Source: Diplolepis rosae
Lineage: Eukaryota; Arthropoda; Insecta; Hymenoptera; Diplolepididae
Reading direction: 5' to 3'
Length of the DNA: 64,000 bases
NCBI GenBank assembly: GCA_030998225.1
Contig: JAPYXD010000704.1
Coordinates: 868,001 to 932,000, forward strand
This document shows, piece after piece, positions 1 to 9,299 of the stretch (its first letter is position 1; each line of letters starts with the position of its first letter). A program made the translations under genes and the position numbers. Below the pieces are notes generated by a model. It saw only the letters and a list, made by a program, of their open reading frames with translations, ran no database searches and was not told where the DNA came from.

Positions 1-1539
1 CGTCCACCCCCAGAACCTCCTCCTATAAACTCTCAAACAGAAAAAATTATAACAAGGAAAAATGTAGTTGAATGTCGCGATCAATTAACTATGCGAAAAG
101 ATAATTATGCATATTTTGTTACAACAAATGGAACTCCTCGCGACAACGGATCAAAAACTTTAGAAAAACGTGAAATTTTACCAAAATTTAAAAATTTACA
201 AAAAGGGATAGCAAAAGAGATTAAAAAAGGAAACTACTACCATTTTGCACTTCCAATTGAAGAAGAAACTAAAGACAATTTATCCGAAACATTAAATAAT
301 ATAAAATTATCAATATACTCATTACATGAATTATCTCAAAAACTGAAGTTACGGTCAATTAGTATTTCTAAAACTTCCAGAATTAATCATATACTTTGGG
401 AAGAAGTGAAATCAATTTTTGACTCAATTTTTTCAAATTCAACTACAAAAATTATAGTTTGCAATGGAATAACGCAATATCCAACAAAAGAACAACGAAC
501 TCATTTAATCGAAGAAGCTCATTCTTCAGCATTAGGAGGCCATAAAGGCGTCACAAAAACTTATAGTCGAATTCGCCAAAAATTTTTTTGGGAAAATATG
601 AAAGTAGACATTCAAAAATATATTCAAGGCTGTTTACAATGTCAACTGAAAAAATTAATCAGAGTCAAAACAAAAAATCCTATGGTAATCACAGACACAC
701 CCACTACTGCTTTTGAAAAAATATCAATGGACATTGTTGGTCCACTACCTGAAACAAAATCTGGTAACTTATATATTCTAACGATACAAGACAATTTTAC
801 CAAATATTCTTTAGCAATACCTCTTCCTAATCACCAAGCTAGTACAATAGCAGATGCTTTTGTGAAAAATTTATTTGCATATTTGGATCACCAAAAGGAG
901 TACTTACTGACCAAGGCAGAGATTTTTTAAGTAATTTATTAAAAAGATTGGCAAAACGTTTTAGAATTAAACAATTTCGTACCACAGCTTTTCATCCTCA
1001 ATCAAACGGATCATTAGAACGTTCACATCATGTTTTAGGAGAATATCTCAAACAATTTGTTGCAAAAAATTCAGAATGGGATGATTGGCTTGAACTAGCA
1101 ATGTTCTCGTATAATACTAGTGTACATGAAGGCACAAAATGCACACCCTATGAATTGGTTTTTGGTAAATTAGCTCGTGAACCTTCCAGCGAACCTTTAT
1201 CACAACAAGAAAAATTACAAACGTATGATGATTATTTAATTAATTTCGTAACTCAACTACACGAAATGCGAACACAAGCAAGAGAGAATCTTATTTCAGC
1301 AAAAGAAAAATCGAAAATATATTATGATAAAAAAATAAATCCTTTAGAAGTAAAAATTGGAGACAACGTATTTTTTATTAAAAGGAGGAAAAATTAAAAA
1401 GCTGGATAATCAATACACAGGACCTCAGGAAGTTTTAGATGTACTAGGAAAAGGAAATGTAAAAATCAACGTAAAAGGAAAACCGACAGTAGTTCACATC
1501 AATCGAATAAAAAGATCGCACATGAATATACAAAATTGA
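1..1539 (+). pseudogene. Gypsy pol 3' end: integrase, frameshifted
   Basis: The frame is open from base 1, so this is the end of a longer polyprotein; the ATG at 91 is internal. Counting from it, an HHCC zinc finger is visible at H144, H151, C181 and C184, and the first catalytic aspartate is D214 in the ISMDIVGP segment. Near base 880-895 the frame shifts by one; the second catalytic aspartate and the glutamate (in QSNGSLERSHH, about base 1018) are in the new frame. A second shift near the T run at 1369-1375 returns to the first frame, which continues with the C-terminal domain (GPQEVLDVLGKGNVKI) to a stop at 1537-1539. Integrase would insert the cDNA into the host genome. The motifs are seen; the family is known; inactivity is inferred from the shifts. 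Confidence 0.9.
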
Positions 1540-3121
1540 TTAACTGAATTTGAATCCAAACCTAAAATAATATAAACTTTGCATAAAACCAAAGCGTTTA
1601 GAATAACTAAACCAGGAAATGTTTTAAACAAAAGATCTTTTGAAATTTTATTCTAATCTTATTTTTTCTATTTCAGAGATTCGAGAAGCTCACTGTACCT
1701 TCAAATACCAATCAAAAAATTTCAATATATTTCGTGTCTTTTTTTCAGAGTAAATTAAACTTCTCAAACTATCAAGTATCTATCAAATTAATCAAAAATG
1801 TTTAACTTTTCTCGTCTGTTCAGCAAAAACTAATAATCCAATATCATCACAAAGAAATTATATTTCATTAAAATTCTTATGTGTAATTTCTTTGCATTTA
1901 ATTTAATCAATTTTATTTTTGTTCACCAACCTTTCAAAAAAACAAACTAATAACCTTTTTAGAAAGACAAATGCTAGTTTTCATTCGAGTCAACATTATA
2001 TTTTATCACTTAATGAAAAATATAGAAATATTTGTATTTTTCTTCTTTTTTGGATGAGAAAAAAAGACTTTTTCTGACAAGAATAAATAAGCACTTCTTA
2101 ATCGGTGCCATCATAAATATAATTTCAATTTTGTTTTTTCTTCCATCAAGGGAACTTTTCTTGATTCCCATCCTATTGGAAGAACAGTTTCTACAAATAT
2201 TGAGTCTGTAAATGTATACTATGCGATGGCGTTACAAAATTGTTAATGTAAAAATTGCTTTTCCAATAGAAATTAATGTGCAACAATAACAAATTGAATA
2301 ATTACTATTCTTCATATGTTTCATGAACAAATAACTCTATTTATTTTACAAGAAAGATTAGAAAAACAATTAAAAGTACAAGAATTGTAGGAAAATCTAT
2401 TACCCTGTGATTATGTAAAATTGTTTTTCTTATGATTATTTTATTCATTTAATAATACACCAATGAAATTGAAGTTCATGAAATTAATTTTTAGAAACAT
2501 GTAAAAGTAATAATAAGCAATAGCTATGCCATGTTTTGAAGAAATCAATTTTAGACTTAACCAAGTTTTTTCTCTTCAATGTACCAAGTTACAACGTCTA
2601 TTAATTAATATATGTTATCAACGATCTAAATATTATTTTTAATCTGTATTATTAATATTATATATGTCAATTTCTCTTTTTACTAATGTATACATCAACC
2701 ATCGTAATACTTGTAAATTGCTCTTTACTATTTTATATCTAACCGATGAAATTTTACAATTTTAATCTTCTTTTTATCAACAATCATCATGTTGTAAGTT
2801 TAAATAGTTATTATCAATCAAAGAAAAAATTGTTAAATTACCTAATCACCACTATAACATATGTAATCAATGATTATAATATTTCCAGACTTGTATCCTC
2901 CGTTATTACTATGCATTTATGTAAAACTTGTTATAAATTTTTAATTCGCAACAATAATTGAAAATGTCAATTCCTATAATTATGTATAAACAAAATTTTT
3001 ATGTTATAAATTGGCAAATTAAATTGAAAATATGTACTTGATTGAGTAAGCATCTTGGATTAAAAATGTATTCTTCTACCGAAGTTTCGATCGCGGATCG
3101 TTAACTCCCCGCGCTCGAACT
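1540..3121. other. Non-coding 3' region of the retrotransposon
   Basis: About 1.6 kb of AT-rich DNA between the pol stop and the polypurine tract. The only frame of note is 71 codons at 2746-2961, low in complexity and without similarity I recognise. Errantivirus-type Gypsy elements carry env here; I see no frame of that length and no signal-peptide or transmembrane pattern, so env is absent or decayed beyond recognition. Confidence 0.6.
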
Positions 3122-3132
3122 GAGGGGGGAGG
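3122..3132 (+). other. Polypurine tract
   Basis: An eleven-base purine run, GAGGGGGGAGG, lies directly against the first base of the LTR. This is the usual primer position for plus-strand DNA synthesis in LTR elements and fixes the LTR's 5' edge. Confidence 0.8.
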
Positions 3133-3986
3133 TGTCACGTCCCGCGACATATTTGAATGTATATAATACACACAGGCTGGATTGAGTTAAGAAATCTATG
3201 AGAAAATCGATAAAGGGGAATAGGGAGTAGGGGAAGTAGGGAGCAGTATAGGGCCCCTTCTCTTCTAAGAAGATATGACTACGTCACGATTTTCGCTGAC
3301 CGTCAATTTGTATAAAAACATATAAAAGAGGCCCACACCAAGAGCAAGCAGTCAGTAAATTCTTCGTCTAGTTCGACACTTAAATTTTCCTTCGGATTTA
3401 TAACCGGTCTCGCGACAATAGTCCAGTGCGGCATTTCAATTTAACTTCGAAAATCTCTGAGTTTGAGATTAATAAAATTCGACCGGGACAATTTAAAATC
3501 AAAGTTCGGGAGTCGTAAAAGTCATCGTGGACTTGTATAGATCTTTGTAAAGATCTTCGAACAGTGTCATAAATTTGGATCACCGCCCTTTACGGAATAT
3601 AACTGTGCGGCCTATAACTCCGTCTCTCTCACACACTTGGAATACACCTGTGGGGATCCAGTACTTACAACTCACCGCCGTGTGGATTAAACCTCAACAC
3701 AACTTACGAATCATAAAGGTACCGAACCTCTCTCTCTCTCTATCTTTATTCTTTGTCTCTTTCTCACCTACGTACCAATCAGCCTGTGCCTACATTATAT
3801 AAGAATTGTCTTAACGAATGTATATCCGGAAATTTTAACCAGTAAAATAAATTCAATTTGTATTATTTTCATAATCATTGTGTCTTTCATTGACTTATCC
3901 TCATCCCTAAGCGAGGATCATTCGATCCTAACTTAAAACGAGGAATCTTCGATCAAAGTAAGTATTTACGTATTTGTGACGTAACA
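3133..3986 (+). repeat. 3' LTR
   Basis: 854 bp starting TGTCACGTC and ending TGACGTAACA; the two ends are short imperfect inverted repeats with canonical TG...CA termini. It contains a TATA box and initiator at 3321-3356 and a polyadenylation signal AATAAA at 3846-3851. Small open frames inside it have no recognisable product and are ignored. The upstream LTR is outside the window, so borders rest on the purine tract and the TGT/ACA ends. Confidence 0.8.
3321..3356 (+). promoter_or_regulatory. LTR core promoter (TATA plus initiator)
   Basis: TATAAAAG at 3321-3328 is followed by TCAGT at 3352-3356, which places the initiator A 33 bases after the TATA start, the normal arthropod Pol II spacing. 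A second TATA-like string begins at 3311. Start site inferred, not measured. Confidence 0.65.
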
Positions 3987-4059
3987 AGATGAATGAAACT
4001 AAACACGAAATTCCTGTTTACTAAAAAAATGGTACCTGACTGACTTTGGACGTCCTATA

Positions 4060-4541
4060 TATGGGGCAAAATTCGTCAAGTGTACCAACCTAAAAACTTT
4101 TTGTCTCCGATTTCCTTGAAAGTCCGCGAAATTATTGTCCTAGTGAACCTCTTTTAATTCCCCTAAGAGAACGTCTATAGTACGACGGGTTGTCAGTATA
4201 CAGGGGTTCGAATTTTCAACCTTTTACCGCGCACGATGATACTCAATTAACCATAACTTCTACAAAAGTTATCCAAATTAATTTTTTTATGGAGGTCATA
4301 GAAACGTTTTGTTATCAGCTTTACGCTGAAAGCAATCGTTTTAGATAAGAAAAATTATTTGAACTGCATTTTTTAATTTTTAATATATTTTTGAGTTTTT
4401 TTCCAAGTGCGGCCGTTAATTTTCTTTCCAAAATTATGTTTAAAAAAAATTTGACTTTTTCCCTTTAAAATGAGCCATGTTCGAAAGTGAGGCGAATGAA
4501 ATTGGTGGAGATATATAACACTTCTTGCGCGCGGTTTCTGC
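4060..4541 (+). repeat. Left terminal inverted repeat
   Basis: About 482 bp, matching the reverse complement of 6700-7180 with scattered substitutions and small indels. Matching blocks include GGGGCAAAATTCGTCAAG at the tip and GAGATATATAACACT near the inner edge. Confidence 0.9.
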
Positions 4542-4954
4542 GTCGCAGTGCAGCTAGGCGCCACGATCACTACGTACCGTCCATTGGGAACTTATTTAAC
4601 TGTGCTTTGTATAATTTGTTCGTAAAACTGTTATTTTTGGCTGGTACGAAATTAAAAATAAAAATTAATTTGTAATTCGGGGTGATTTTTTAGTGTGAGT
4701 CCCCTCGCCTCTCACATCGAAAATTGAGTCAAATAATTTGCTTATTACAGTAAATGTGCACTTCTCTTTCTTCTTTGCCTCACAGTTTTTTTCGGGAAAA
4801 CATCACATTCTAATGATGACGAATATTTTCTCAACATGAGAGTTAATTCAGCAGAGGGAACGAAAGAGTGATATTTTGTGTACCAGGCACTGTGTTTGCT
4901 GACGCAAATCTACTCTTAAGTTCTTGAGCTGTGATGGCGTGATTTTGTTTAGAA

Positions 4955-6157
4955 CTAAAGAATAAAAGAGTGAGGTTTAAGCTTAAGCAAGCGTTCGCAA
5001 ATCTGTTCAACAACATCTTCTGCGTCTGTTATTTCCATGCGTAACGTACTTCTGTCAGTTTGTTGCCAAGTCTTGAATTCTACTCTGTTAATACACTGGT
5101 CTGCGAGAACTGATGTTATAAAGTCCTTAAGTGCGCTTGTACCAGGACACGCTGTGCATTCATTCAAGTAGAATTCTGAAGTCGGAACGCTACACATAAT
5201 CCTGTTCATAGCATCATGATAAGTCTTAATGGGGGAAAAATTTTCGCAGGTTGGTTCTTTTAAATCTACAGCATCTAGCATTAGATTAACGTTTTCATGA
5301 TGGACACAAACACAAACAGTATGCGTACCACTGGCTCCAGCGAGTATGCAATTTCGGGGTCTAAGCTGAGAGAATTTTGATAAGCAAATTTTAACTGTAG
5401 AATGCTGAGCCTTAAAATTTGCATATAATTCAGAAAGTTTGCATAGAATTAACTTTTTTCGAACGTTCTCACGGGAGCCATCATCTTTTTTTACGGAAAC
5501 GAAATCTTTCATGCCAGGCATCATACGACTGTTTTCATCATTAAGATAACATTTTTTGACCAAATTTTCAATCTCGGAATCTAAAGTTTTACCTTTTTTT
5601 AAATTAGGAGAAGTTAAAATACCATTTTTAGCTACTAATTTCTTAGCCTTTCTAGTTTGGCGTTCAGAAGCACCAAATTCTTTAGCCAATCTTCTGCGGC
5701 CCCAAGATTTCGAAGCAAGAGTTAAAAGTAACACTTTTTCTGAATTACTAGCAGATTTTTGAAATTATTCTTTTATTTGTTCAAGAACTTTCATTCCGGC
5801 GTAATGATTTTCATCAGGAGAATCAGTTTTAGATTTTTCAAACTTGGATGTCGAAGGATCGGCAAAGATATCGTCATCTTCCATTAAAATATCATTCTCG
5901 AGAATAGGAGCTGAATTATCGTTGATCACTGAAGCATCTTGAATTGTTGGATCAGTATGAGAATACAAAGAGGATAGCAATGCAAATTGAGAAATTTATT
6001 TTCTGCAATTTACACACAGTTTCGCATCGATGGGTATACTGGGATACTTTTCTTGAAGAGTTGCAGAAATTGTTCTTAAACTGCACGGATCACGCTTGTG
6101 ATTTTCCTTAGAAAAAGGATAGTAACAACGACGACCCAAGCTGTTTCTTCTTGGCAT
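4955..6157 (-). pseudogene. Transposon-encoded cysteine/HTH protein, broken
   Basis: One minus-strand frame runs from an ATG at 6157 to a stop at 4955-4957, interrupted by in-frame TAA codons at 5996-5998 and 5765-5767. The N-terminus (MPRRNSLGRR...) has cysteines at 11, 25, 48 and 51, ending CVNC, which suggests a zinc-binding module. A low-complexity acidic linker follows. The main part starts near SKSWGRRRLAKEFGASERQT, a helix-turn-helix-like stretch, then MPGMKDFVSVKK, LRPRNCILAGASGTHTVCVC and a second cysteine group (YLNECTACPG). It ends at KLKPHSFIL, and a related reading frame seems to continue just downstream in another phase, so the likely catalytic C-terminal half is lost. I recall proteins of this layout as abundant, unnamed TE-linked proteins in insects and cnidarians, but cannot assign a family name. 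Its place between long TIRs supports a transposase role. Confidence 0.7.
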
Positions 6158-6699
6158 GATTGAAAATTAAGCAAAAGAAAAAGCTAAGTTGAGGCACTGA
6201 ATAACAATGCGAGTCCAACCACGGAAGGTGGGTAAGTATTCGAAATATAGTATTCAAGTAATACTATGTCTATTTTGAATAATGAGAAAAGTAAATAAGA
6301 ATAAATAATATACGGGAAAGTACGAACCTGCAGTATTATGACGTCGAAATAAGCCGAAGCTAAATCGCATAAAAGCAATTTCTCATCGAAAAATAATTGT
6401 CAATTAAAATAACTGACAATGAATTTTGTTACCAGAAAGGTATCGAAGTCATCCATCTAGTGGTCAAATATGTGTACTAATTTTTTCCGCGGGTTTTCCA
6501 AATTCTCTCTAAAGTCTTAAAAATGAAGTATCGACATTAAAGTGGATTTTACTTGTCCAATAAATAATAAAAATTATTATCCGCGAAATAATTTATGACG
6601 ATAATAATTATTTGGTTAAAAAATGCAGTTTGTAGTCGATTATTTGTAGTCGACTAGAAACCGTACATTCTCAATTTGAAGCATGGATGCTTGCAAGGC

Positions 6700-7180
6700 A
6701 GAAGCCGCGTGCAAGGAGTGTTATATATCTCCACCAATTTCATTCGCCTCACTTTCGAACATGGCTCATTTTAAAGGGAAAAAATCAAGCTTTTTTTTAA
6801 ACATAATTTTGGAAAGAAAATTAACGGCTGCACTTGGAGAAAAACTCAAAAATATGTTTAAAATTAAAAAATGCAGTTCAAATAATTTTTTTTATCTAAA
6901 ACCATTGCCTTCAGCGTAAATCTGATGAAAAAACGTTTCTAAGACCTCCATAAAAAAATTAAGTTGGATAACTTTTGTAGAAGTTATGGTTAATTGAGTA
7001 TCAGCGTGCGCGGTAAAAGGTTGAAAATTCGAGCCCCTGTATACTGACAACCCGTCGTACTATAGACGTTCTCTTAGGATAATTAAAAGAGGTTCACTAG
7101 GACAATAATTTCGCGAACTTTCAAGGAAATCGGAGACAAAAAGTTTTTAGGCGGGTACACTTGACGAATTTTGCCCCATA
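6700..7180 (-). repeat. Right terminal inverted repeat
   Basis: Inverted partner of 4060-4541, about 481 bp. The element ends at GCCCCATA, followed by TA. Confidence 0.9.
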
Positions 7181-7330
7181 TAAGCGATTTAAAATGTCTT
7201 TTGTATGTTTAAGCTGTTGTGCCCTCTGAAGAAACTTGATTTTCGGAAATGTATGAGAAAACGCAAATTTTTCCAATGATCCTTACAAACGTATTTAATG
7301 ATTGTAAAAACACTACACAAACTGAAATGC

Positions 7331-7376
7331 TGGTAAGGCAGGAATCTAGTTACGTGGCCTGGTATGTCCACGGTTT
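7331..7376 (+). repeat. Dispersed repeat copy 1
   Basis: CTGGTAAGGCAGGAATCTAG and the following diverged bases match 63630-63680 in the same orientation. This is the most decayed of four copies seen in the window. Confidence 0.55.
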
Positions 7377-7527
7377 AAAGCCATAGATCAACCACACTAA
7401 GTGACAAAACTTCTGTAAAAGTTCTTGCGAGATAACTTTTTTATTATACAAAATGTCTTCCTGAAAGTTTTGAGAATACAGCAGAAGACAATAAAGAACA
7501 TCTATTATGAATTAATGTATAGTTTAG

Positions 7528-7560
7528 TCACGTGATCCAATTGATCCATGGCCTTAGATT
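7528..7560 (+). repeat. Dispersed repeat copy 2
   Basis: Contains AGTCACGTGATCC and GATCCATGGCCTTA, the core shared with 60876-60935 (inverted) and 63630-63680. Confidence 0.6.
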
Positions 7561-8460
7561 AATAGTTTTTTTACATTGTGTATTAACATATAATTGATAC
7601 ACGCACTAGCGTGTCTTTTTAACTGACCTTTTTGATTTGCCCATTTGAAGGAAAAGAAACTGGGAAGTAAATTCAATAATAAGAGATTGGGTTTTGTTAT
7701 TAAGCATCAGTGATTACTTGGGAGCCATATTCAGCGTCTCTATCTTTCTCTGTCTATCCTTCCATATTTGTATTCTCCATCTCTTTCTACGGCGTCTAAG
7801 CGTCACCCGCCATCACTGATGCATACAGAAGTTCTCGGTTACGGTAAGTTACCGTCCAGGACCGGCCAACCCGTTGTCGTGTACCTTGCCGTTACCAGAA
7901 ATTCAATAAATAAATTCACAAAAAAAATAAAAATTAATTAACATTTGAACTAGAATCAAGCTTCCCAGATTTTTTCCAATTTTTAGACGTAAGTTAGGCT
8001 TCTAAATTATCAATATTTAGGTTTATTTAGATTTCCATACTTTTCCCACCACGCCATTGGTGGGACCTTTAAAAATATCTTTTATTAATATAACATCTAC
8101 TTTTTGTGATTTTGAATACGCACTTTTATTTTTGTAGATTTTAGGTATCAACTAGTATTTAATTAGATTATAATTAATTAGCATTTAAGATTATTGTATT
8201 TTTAGATTTTCGTCACTGAATGGACCTACTGGAAATACAGCGAGAGGGAAACGTAAACTCTGCCCAGGGATTGGCTCAGCGGACCCAGTCCATGGGAAGA
8301 GCAAGGCACGCTGCGCAGAGGTATGTGCAAAGGCTAAGGAAATCTCGAGTGCATGGAGCATGGTGACGAAGTAAGCGCATCTCACCCACGCATCTCGAGC
8401 ATCCCCCACGCCAGCGTCTACCCCCACGTAGTGCCGTGCCTTCCCTTCGAGCCCTTCGTG

Positions 8461-8493
8461 TATAAAAGCGAGTGCATTCAGTTGGAAAAGCAG
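8461..8493 (+). promoter_or_regulatory. Candidate Pol II promoter before minisatellite
   Basis: TATAAAAG at 8461-8468 is followed by GCAGTC with its A at 8492, 31 bases after the TATA start. The preceding 250 bp is unusually GC-rich for this window. AATAAA lies at about 8529-8534, so a very short transcript or an LTR-like unit is possible. No LTR borders were found. Promoter function is an inference. Confidence 0.4.
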
Positions 8494-8619
8494 TCCAAGA
8501 ACCGACCTACCGAGGACTACCCCTCTTCTAATAAAGCAACAACCTTTACAAGCAAACCATGGAGATCCCTTTTAATTTCTTCACATTTTTTTAAAGATTT
8601 TGCCATTCTCAGCAGAAGA

Positions 8620-9290
8620 CGTCGGAGCATTCTCCTCGTCTTCTGTCTTTCTAAGAGAACGAGGTTGGAAAACTCCTCGTCCTTCTCACTCTCTCGAACA
8701 AAAGAGGCTGGAGCATTCTCCTCGTCTTCTGTCCTACGAGAACGGGGTTGAAACCTCCTCGTCGTTCTCACTTTCTCAAATAGAAGAGGTTGGAGCATTC
8801 TCATCGTCTTCTGTCCTTCTACTAGAACGAGGTTGGAACCTCGTCGTTCTCCACTCTCTTTTTTTCTATCAGCAGAAGAGCCTGGAGCATTCTCCTCGTC
8901 TTCTGTCTTTATACGAGAACGTGGTTGGAAAACTCCTCGTCGTTCTCACTGTCTTTTCTTTCTCTCGGAAGAAGAGGCTGGAGCATTCTCCTCGTCTTCT
9001 GTCCTACGAGAACGGGGTTGGAACCTCCTCGTCGTCCTCACTCTCTCAAACAGAAGAGGTTGGAGCATTCTCCTCGTCTTCTGTCCTTCTATGAGAACGA
9101 GGTTGGAACCTCCTCGTAGTTCTCACTCTCTCAAACAGAAGAGGTTGGAGCATTCTCCTCGTCTTCTGTCCTTCTATGAGAACGAGGTTGGAACCTCCTC
9201 GTAGTTCTCACTCTCTCAAACAGAAGGGGTTGGAACATCCCCGCTTTATGTCTTGTTTCGAGAACGAGGCTGAAGTATTCACCTCATCGT
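8620..9290 (+). repeat. 82-96-bp minisatellite, about eight units
   Basis: The anchor GGAGCAT recurs at 8624, 8710, 8792, 8884, 8980, 9062, 9147 and (as GGAACAT) 9232, giving spacings of 86, 82, 92, 96, 82, 85 and 85. Each unit carries CTCCTCGTCTTCTGTC and a potential hairpin of the form GAGAACGAGGTTGGAACCTC...GTTCTC. The strand is CT-rich with many CTC/TTC triplets. Several overlapping frames of up to 164 codons in all phases are by-products of the repeat, with serine-rich translations and no domain; they are not called as genes. The last two full units are nearly identical, suggesting recent homogenisation. Confidence 0.9.
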
Positions 9291-9299
9291 TCTCTCCCT

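Larger units (their letters stand above)
1..3986 (+). mobile_element. Ty3/Gypsy LTR retrotransposon, 3' part
   Basis: The window opens inside the pol gene of a Ty3/Gypsy-type retrotransposon and runs to the end of its 3' LTR. Seen in order: a zinc-binding and catalytic integrase region (1-1539, two frameshifts), about 1.6 kb of AT-rich sequence without an env-like frame, a purine run at 3122-3132, and an LTR at 3133-3986 bounded by TGT and ACA. Gag, protease, reverse transcriptase, RNase H, primer-binding site and 5' LTR lie outside the window, so LTR-LTR divergence and the target duplication cannot be checked. The frameshifts make this copy unable to encode an intact integrase. Confidence 0.9.
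4060..7180 (-). mobile_element. DNA transposon with ~480-bp terminal inverted repeats
   Basis: Two near-identical inverted arms (4060-4541 and 6700-7180) enclose about 2.2 kb. The tips read TATGGGGCAAAATTCG on both sides and are flanked by TA (4058-4059 and 7181-7182); the duplication could be TA or TATA because the tip itself starts with TA. The interior carries one minus-strand gene (4955-6157) broken by two in-frame stops and truncated at its C-terminus. The superfamily is not clear from the tips. Small frames spanning the arms (4373-4570, 6683-6919) are mirror images created by the repeat and are not called as genes. Confidence 0.85.
7181..8455. other. Non-coding interval with two short dispersed repeats
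   Basis: No gene seen. It contains two copies of the CACGTGA...CCATGGCCTTA dispersed repeat (7331-7376, 7528-7560) and a 15-base palindrome ACGGTAAGTTACCGT around 7840. From about 8200 the base composition becomes GC-richer, leading into the promoter-like sequence at 8461. Confidence 0.5.

Noticed and set aside
2746..2961. 71-codon frame after pol as env remnant
   Set aside because: Low complexity, no signal peptide or membrane pattern, no fit to a known envelope protein.
8353..9204. Overlapping ORFs of 95-164 codons in both strands
   Set aside because: All phases are open because the minisatellite unit lacks stops; serine-rich translations with no domain.
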